From: a bacterium
GTDB taxonomy: Bacteria > Verrucomicrobiota > Kiritimatiellia > UBA8416
Length of the DNA: 8,950 nucleotides
NCBI GenBank assembly: GCA_020048935.1
Contig: JAIFLS010000214.1
Location: 1-8,950 of the forward strand
Direction: 5' to 3'
Shown here: one piece after another, positions 5,283-8,950 of the stretch
How positions within the stretch are numbered: the first letter of the stretch is position 1
How the letters are laid out: each line of letters opens with the position of its first letter
Made by a program: the position numbers and the translations under genes
Notes under the pieces: model-generated
What the model saw: only the letters and a program-made list of their open reading frames with translations
Database searches by the model: none
Told to the model about the DNA's origin: nothing

Positions 5283-7646
5283 ATGAGAAGAAACGGTATG
5301 GTGATGCGGTATCCGGCGGTGCGTTGGCAGGATGCGCTGCCGACGGGTAGCGGGATCGTGGGTGCGCTGCTTTATGGCAATATACAGCGTGAGACGGTGG
5401 TCCTGAACCACGGCAGTCTTTATTATCCGAGGGCTCGTCCGGTGATGGTCGATGTCTCTGACAAACGGCAAGAGATTCGCGGGCTGGTGGAACGTGGCGC
5501 ATGCCGCGAGGCCGCGCAGCTCATGCGCGATATCTACACCGAGCGCACTGCAGGTCTGCCGGGTTCGGTTGACCCCTATCAGCCTTTCTGCTCGATTCGG
5601 CTGGAATCGGGTACGGATGGACCGTTCCAGCACTACCGTCGCGGCGTCGATTTTGAAACAGGGCGCGCGTGGGTGACGTGGACCGATCACGCCGCCTCGT
5701 TCACGCGCGAGATTTTTGTGTCGCGGGTAACGGATACGGTTTCCTTGCGGATACGGGCCGATCAACCGGGTGCCGTGTCCGGCACGATCTCGTTGAACAA
5801 GACCGAGAGCGAGCAGGTCAACGAAACGCTGATGCATACAGGAGCCAAGCTCGATACATTCGTGTTCGATTCGACTCGGCAGGTGTCTGCATCGGAACGG
5901 AGCATGTCGTTCGTGGGCACCTATCCGAACGGGGTCTCGTTCGGCGCTTTGGGGACTCTCGCGGCTCCCGGCGGTGCGGTGTCCGAACGGGATGGCGCAC
6001 TGGTTGTCAAGGGGGCTGATGAACTTGTACTCCGAGTGCGACTCTTTGTTGGCGAGGCGCCGGAAGCAGGCCTGGCACGCCTGAATAAAGAGCTACGAGA
6101 CGAGGCGACTTTCGATGCTGCATTCGAGGAACATGCGGCGGCACATCGCGACCTGTTTGATCGTGTGGTACTGGAACTTGGGCAAGACAGCGAATACAGC
6201 AACGAGGAACTGCTGCTGGAGGCGTATGATGAGGTTCCTTCGGCGGCCTTGATCAAGCGGATGTGCGACTATGGTCGCTATCTGCTGATCTGCTCCAGTC
6301 GTCCGGGGGGAATGCCGGCTAACTTGCAGGGACTATGGAACGGCGATTACGCGCCGGCCTGGAATTGCGACTTCCACACGGATGAGAACATCCAGATGAA
6401 TTACTGGCCTGCGCTGCAGGGCGGATTGCCTGAGACGGTACTGCCCATGTTCTCGTATTTCGAGCGCTACATGGATGACTTCCGCGAAAATGCACGTTGC
6501 AACTTCGGCTGTCGCGGCATCGAGCTGCCGCTGGCGATGACGACGCATGGATTTTCAACGCCTATGGGGTATGCGAACTGGACGGCGGCAGCAGGCTGGA
6601 TCGGCCAGCACTTTTATGACTACTACCTGTTCACGGGCGACAAGGTTTTCCTTGCGGATCATGTGGTGCCATGGCTGAAGGAAACCGCGCTCTTCTACGA
6701 GGACTTCCTGTACGAGGGCGATGACGGCAAGCTGGTATTCAATCCGTCCGTTTCCCCCGAGAATCGGCCCGGCAACGGGAACAGTATGATTACGATCAAT
6801 GCCACGATGGATGTAGCAATCTGTCGCGAGGTGCTGAACAATCTTTGCTCGTCCTGCGCGGTACTCGGAATCGAGGCGGAAGGAGTGGTGCGCTGGAAGG
6901 GGATTCTGGAGAAGTTGCCCGACTATCAGATTAACGCGGATGGAGCCATCCGCGAATGGATGCATCCGGCGTTTGACGACAACTACCACCATCGGCACCA
7001 GTCGCATCTGTATCCGGTATTCCCCGGCCTGGAGGTGACGCCGGAGTCGAATCCCGCCATCTTTGAGGCGTGCCGCGTCGCCGTTGAGAAACGGCTGGTG
7101 ATCGGGCTCACGAGTCAGACCGGATGGTCCATGGCGCACATGGCCAATATCTATGCGAGGCTGGGGATGGGGGATCGTGCGCTGGAATGTATCAATATCC
7201 TGACGCGCAGCAGTGTCGGTCCCAATCTTTTCACATATCATAACGACTGGCGGATGATGGGGCTGAGTTCGGGGTGGGGCGGTCAGCCGCCGTTCCAGAT
7301 CGATGCCAATTTCGGCATTGCCGCCGCCGTGTTCGAGATGTTGCTTTTCAGCAAGCCCGGGCTCGTCAAGCTCTTGCCGGCACTGCCCACGCGCTGGACG
7401 GACGGACGTATATCCGGGCTACGCGGCCGCGGAGGCATTTCGGTGGATATGGCGTGGGATGTGGGTGCGGGAGCGTTTACAGCCAGCTTGACAGCAACGA
7501 GCGATCAGTCTGTACGTGTCCGCATTCCTGGTTTCGTACAGGGCGTTAGCGTGGATCACTCGCCAGTGCCTGTGACGGCGATTGGGGATGGGTACATGTA
7601 CGTGACGTTGAAAGCATCGGCCCCATGCGTCATCTGTTCGGTATAA
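5283..7646 (+). CDS. GH95-family glycoside hydrolase (alpha-L-fucosidase/galactosidase-like), cytoplasmic
   Basis: This 787-residue protein spans the full GH95 architecture: an N-terminal beta-sandwich domain (about 9-260, starting YPAVRWQDALPTGSGIVGAL), an (alpha/alpha)6 barrel (about 300-690) and a C-terminal beta domain (about 695-787). GH95 enzymes invert alpha-L-fucosidic (often alpha-1,2) or alpha-L-galactosidic bonds. Catalytic-site landmarks are the predicted general acid E493 (in NPSVSPENRPG), D674 (in FQIDANFG, family form IDGNFG), and the sugar-binding HRHQSHLY (571-577). The family NxN pair before MNYWPA reads D367-E-N369, so the first Asn is Asp. The usual LNEDTLW block reads LNHGSLYY. 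No signal peptide is present, so it should act in the cytoplasm on imported oligosaccharides. It precedes the URO-D-like gene by 47 bp and probably shares its transcript. Fold and family are sure; the exact substrate is not, because of the altered residues. Codon choice looks less GC-biased than in the left-hand genes. Confidence 0.93.
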   Translation: MRRNGMVMRYPAVRWQDALPTGSGIVGALLYGNIQRETVVLNHGSLYYPRARPVMVDVSDKRQEIRGLVERGACREAAQLMRDIYTERTAGLPGSVDPYQPFCSIRLESGTDGPFQHYRRGVDFETGRAWVTWTDHAASFTREIFVSRVTDTVSLRIRADQPGAVSGTISLNKTESEQVNETLMHTGAKLDTFVFDSTRQVSASERSMSFVGTYPNGVSFGALGTLAAPGGAVSERDGALVVKGADELVLRVRLFVGEAPEAGLARLNKELRDEATFDAAFEEHAAAHRDLFDRVVLELGQDSEYSNEELLLEAYDEVPSAALIKRMCDYGRYLLICSSRPGGMPANLQGLWNGDYAPAWNCDFHTDENIQMNYWPALQGGLPETVLPMFSYFERYMDDFRENARCNFGCRGIELPLAMTTHGFSTPMGYANWTAAAGWIGQHFYDYYLFTGDKVFLADHVVPWLKETALFYEDFLYEGDDGKLVFNPSVSPENRPGNGNSMITINATMDVAICREVLNNLCSSCAVLGIEAEGVVRWKGILEKLPDYQINADGAIREWMHPAFDDNYHHRHQSHLYPVFPGLEVTPESNPAIFEACRVAVEKRLVIGLTSQTGWSMAHMANIYARLGMGDRALECINILTRSSVGPNLFTYHNDWRMMGLSSGWGGQPPFQIDANFGIAAAVFEMLLFSKPGLVKLLPALPTRWTDGRISGLRGRGGISVDMAWDVGAGAFTASLTATSDQSVRVRIPGFVQGVSVDHSPVPVTAIGDGYMYVTLKASAPCVICSV

Positions 7647-7680
7647 GTCGATCTAGCCATTCGGTTTTAAACTTACCAAA

Positions 7681-7690
7681 AGAAAGGAAA
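7681..7690 (+). promoter_or_regulatory. Ribosome binding site fixing the URO-D-like gene start
   Basis: AGAAAGGAAA in a purine-rich stretch contains AAAGGA (7683-7688), 5 nt before the ATG at 7694. This is the clearest Shine-Dalgarno in the window and decides for ATG 7694 over the in-frame ATG at 7625, which would overlap the end of the GH95 gene. Confidence 0.75.
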
Positions 7691-7693
7691 GTC

Positions 7694-8815
7694 ATGATTA
7701 CACCGTGTCGTCCGAAGTGGAAGGGAACCTTGACCGATCGTGAGCGTTTCAACCGTCAAATGCATTACGAGTCGTTTGACCGTTGTTTCAATATGGAGTT
7801 CGGTTACTGGAAGGAGAACTTCAAGGAGTGGGATTTGTTCGTCAAGAATGGGATCACGGACAATGGGCAGGCGGATATCTTCTTCAACTTTGACCGCCTC
7901 AGATCGACCGGCGGACGAGACTGGATGCATCCCGCCTTTACCGAGGCCGTGGTCGAGGAGACTGCCACTACGCGGATCCTGATGAATCGCGATGGCCTGC
8001 TGGCGGAAGTGCCCAAGGATGGTCACGACACGATTCCGCATTTTATCAAGGCTTCGATTATCACGCCCGACGATTGGAAGCGCTGTAAGGAGGAACGCAT
8101 GCGCGTGGACGATCCGGCCCGGATCATCGATATCGAGGCGATCAAGCGGCGGCATCCGGCGGATCGCGACTATCCCTTGGGAGTGAGCTGCGGATCGATG
8201 ATCGGCAAGGTCCGCGATATGCTCACCTTTGAGGGGCTCGCCTACGCCTGCTTTGACTATCCCGATATGGTCGAGGATATGGTCGAGACGAGCTGTCAGC
8301 TGGTCGAGCATGTGCTTGATCAGCTGTTGCCGCATGTTGAGTTCGACTTTGCGTCAGGCTGGGAGGATATCTGCTTCAAGAATGGCCCGATCGTTTCCGC
8401 CGATTTCTTCCGGGATGTCGTCATGCCGCGCTACAAGCGCATTTCCAAACGCCTCAAGGCGCATGGGATCAAACTCTGGTACACGGATTGCGACGGCGAC
8501 GTGCGGCCCATCCTCCCCTATATGCTGGAAGGCGGCATCAACTGCCTGTTCCCCTTTGAAGTGAATGGCTGTGCGCATCCCGCCGAGCTGCTGGCCGAGT
8601 ATGGCAAGGACCTCCGGATCATGGGTGGATTCGATAAGATCCAGCTCGGCAAAGGACCGGAAGCGATCAAGGCATACATGGAGACGCTGGTGCCACTGGT
8701 CGAGCGCGGCGGCTACATTCCGTTCTGCGACCATCGTTGTCCGCCCAATGTGAAGCCGGAGGATTACCTCTATTACCTCGATCTTAAAGAGCAGATGTTC
8801 GGCATGAAGGGGTGA
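7694..8815 (+). CDS. URO-D/MtaA-superfamily protein (methyltransferase-like)
   Basis: A 373-residue single-domain protein of the uroporphyrinogen decarboxylase superfamily, which also holds the zinc-dependent corrinoid methyltransferases MtaA/MtbA. Supporting blocks are VSCGSMIGKVRDMLTFEGLA (164-183), FDYPDMVEDMVE (187-198), FASGWEDICFKNGPIVSADFF (about 219-239), IKLWYTDCDGDVRPILPYML (259-278), INCLFPFEVN (282-291), RIMGGFDK (308-315) and GGYIPFCDHRCPPNVKPEDYLYY (339-361). It does not look like the heme-pathway HemE enzyme. C266 sits where the Cys of the MtaA HxC zinc motif falls (the His position is T264), and C345/H347/C349 lie where the distal Cys is expected, so a metal site is possible. 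No signal peptide or TM segment. It lies between a GH95 enzyme and a beta-helix enzyme, implying a role in sugar breakdown, perhaps methyl-group handling; that role is inferred. Related carbohydrate-linked URO-D proteins are poorly characterised. Confidence 0.88.
   Translation: MITPCRPKWKGTLTDRERFNRQMHYESFDRCFNMEFGYWKENFKEWDLFVKNGITDNGQADIFFNFDRLRSTGGRDWMHPAFTEAVVEETATTRILMNRDGLLAEVPKDGHDTIPHFIKASIITPDDWKRCKEERMRVDDPARIIDIEAIKRRHPADRDYPLGVSCGSMIGKVRDMLTFEGLAYACFDYPDMVEDMVETSCQLVEHVLDQLLPHVEFDFASGWEDICFKNGPIVSADFFRDVVMPRYKRISKRLKAHGIKLWYTDCDGDVRPILPYMLEGGINCLFPFEVNGCAHPAELLAEYGKDLRIMGGFDKIQLGKGPEAIKAYMETLVPLVERGGYIPFCDHRCPPNVKPEDYLYYLDLKEQMFGMKG
8264..8287 (+). repeat. Perfect 12-bp tandem repeat inside the URO-D-like gene
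   Basis: GATATGGTCGAG occurs twice back to back (8264-8275 and 8276-8287), encoding DMVE-DMVE at residues 191-198. The segment aligns with the ordinary 'YP-x-L-V-x-x-L-V-E' helix of the superfamily, so it may be chance codon reuse and not a recent insertion. Confidence 0.85.
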
Positions 8816-8822
8816 TTTTTCA

Positions 8823-8950
8823 ATGACAACGGTGAATGTACAGGATTATGGCGCCGTCGGTGATAATTCCACGGACAATACAGAAGCCTTCTCGTCCTGC
8901 CTCGACGCAATCATCAAGGCAGGGGGTGGCCGTATGCACATTCCGGCAGG
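8823..8950 (+). CDS. Right-handed beta-helix carbohydrate enzyme (pectate lyase/GH28-like), 5' end only
   Basis: An ATG at 8823, 7 bp after the URO-D-like stop, opens 42 codons up to the window edge. The start MTTVNVQDYGAVGDNSTDNT followed by EAF, a helix and AGGGRMHIPAG is the standard N-terminal cap of the pectate-lyase_3/GH28 right-handed beta-helix superfamily (pattern V-x-DYGA-x-GDG-x-TDNT-x-AF ... GGG-x-V-x-I-P-x-G). An AAGGGG tract near 8807-8812 may serve as RBS. No signal peptide precedes the motif, so like the GH95 enzyme it is probably cytoplasmic. The catalytic part is outside the window, so lyase, hydrolase or epimerase cannot be told apart. The tight spacing supports one operon with the two upstream genes. 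Confidence 0.85.
   Translation, partial: MTTVNVQDYGAVGDNSTDNTEAFSSCLDAIIKAGGGRMHIPA

Noticed and set aside
5193..5837. Minus-strand open frames opposite the GH95 and URO-D-like genes (5193-5837, 6555-7241, 7673-8335)
   Set aside because: The translations show no family features, and the opposite strand is occupied by clear, full-length enzymes.

Overview
The window looks like chromosomal DNA of a free-living or host-associated PVC-group bacterium, most likely Kiritimatiellota or Lentisphaerota. This is inferred from gene style, not from a marker gene. The kinase-like protein has the kinase, single-TM and Pro-rich-tail layout and the 'LNPD-I-P...L-I-RLM-KDP-RYPDW' C-lobe wording typical of that group. 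A fucosidase-family GH95 enzyme, a URO-D-superfamily protein and a beta-helix carbohydrate enzyme sit together, which also fits. No RNA gene, CRISPR array, insertion sequence or phage gene was seen.

Left part (1-3877, minus strand): a compact three-gene unit read right to left. First comes a membrane-anchored kinase-like protein (1982-3877). After a 13-bp gap follows a complete GT4-type glycosyltransferase (853-1968), whose stop overlaps by ATGA the start of a second, paralogous glycosyltransferase (854-856 start) that runs off the left edge. The kinase-like protein lacks the HRD and DFG aspartates (both Asn) and has no glycine-rich loop, so it reads as a predicted pseudokinase with a large extracytoplasmic C-terminal domain of unknown kind. 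The unit probably builds or polymerises an envelope glycan or exopolysaccharide, with the pseudokinase as a likely regulator or scaffold.

Middle (3878-4009): a 132-bp divergent intergenic region, AT-richer than its surroundings, with candidate back-to-back promoters that share one GTATAC core.

Right part (4010-8950, plus strand): an ArsB/CitMHS (ion transporter superfamily) permease of YbiR type. After 52 bp come a GH95 alpha-L-fucosidase/galactosidase-like enzyme without a signal peptide, a URO-D/MtaA-like protein with its own good RBS, and the first 42 codons of a right-handed beta-helix (pectate lyase/GH28-like) protein. The last three read as a cytoplasmic glycan-breakdown operon that acts on imported oligosaccharides; the transporter may or may not belong to it.

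The points most worth following up are the predicted pseudokinase tied to glycosyltransferases, the altered NxN active-site motif of the GH95 enzyme, and the URO-D-like protein inside a sugar-degradation operon, which could hint at demethylation of methylated sugars.
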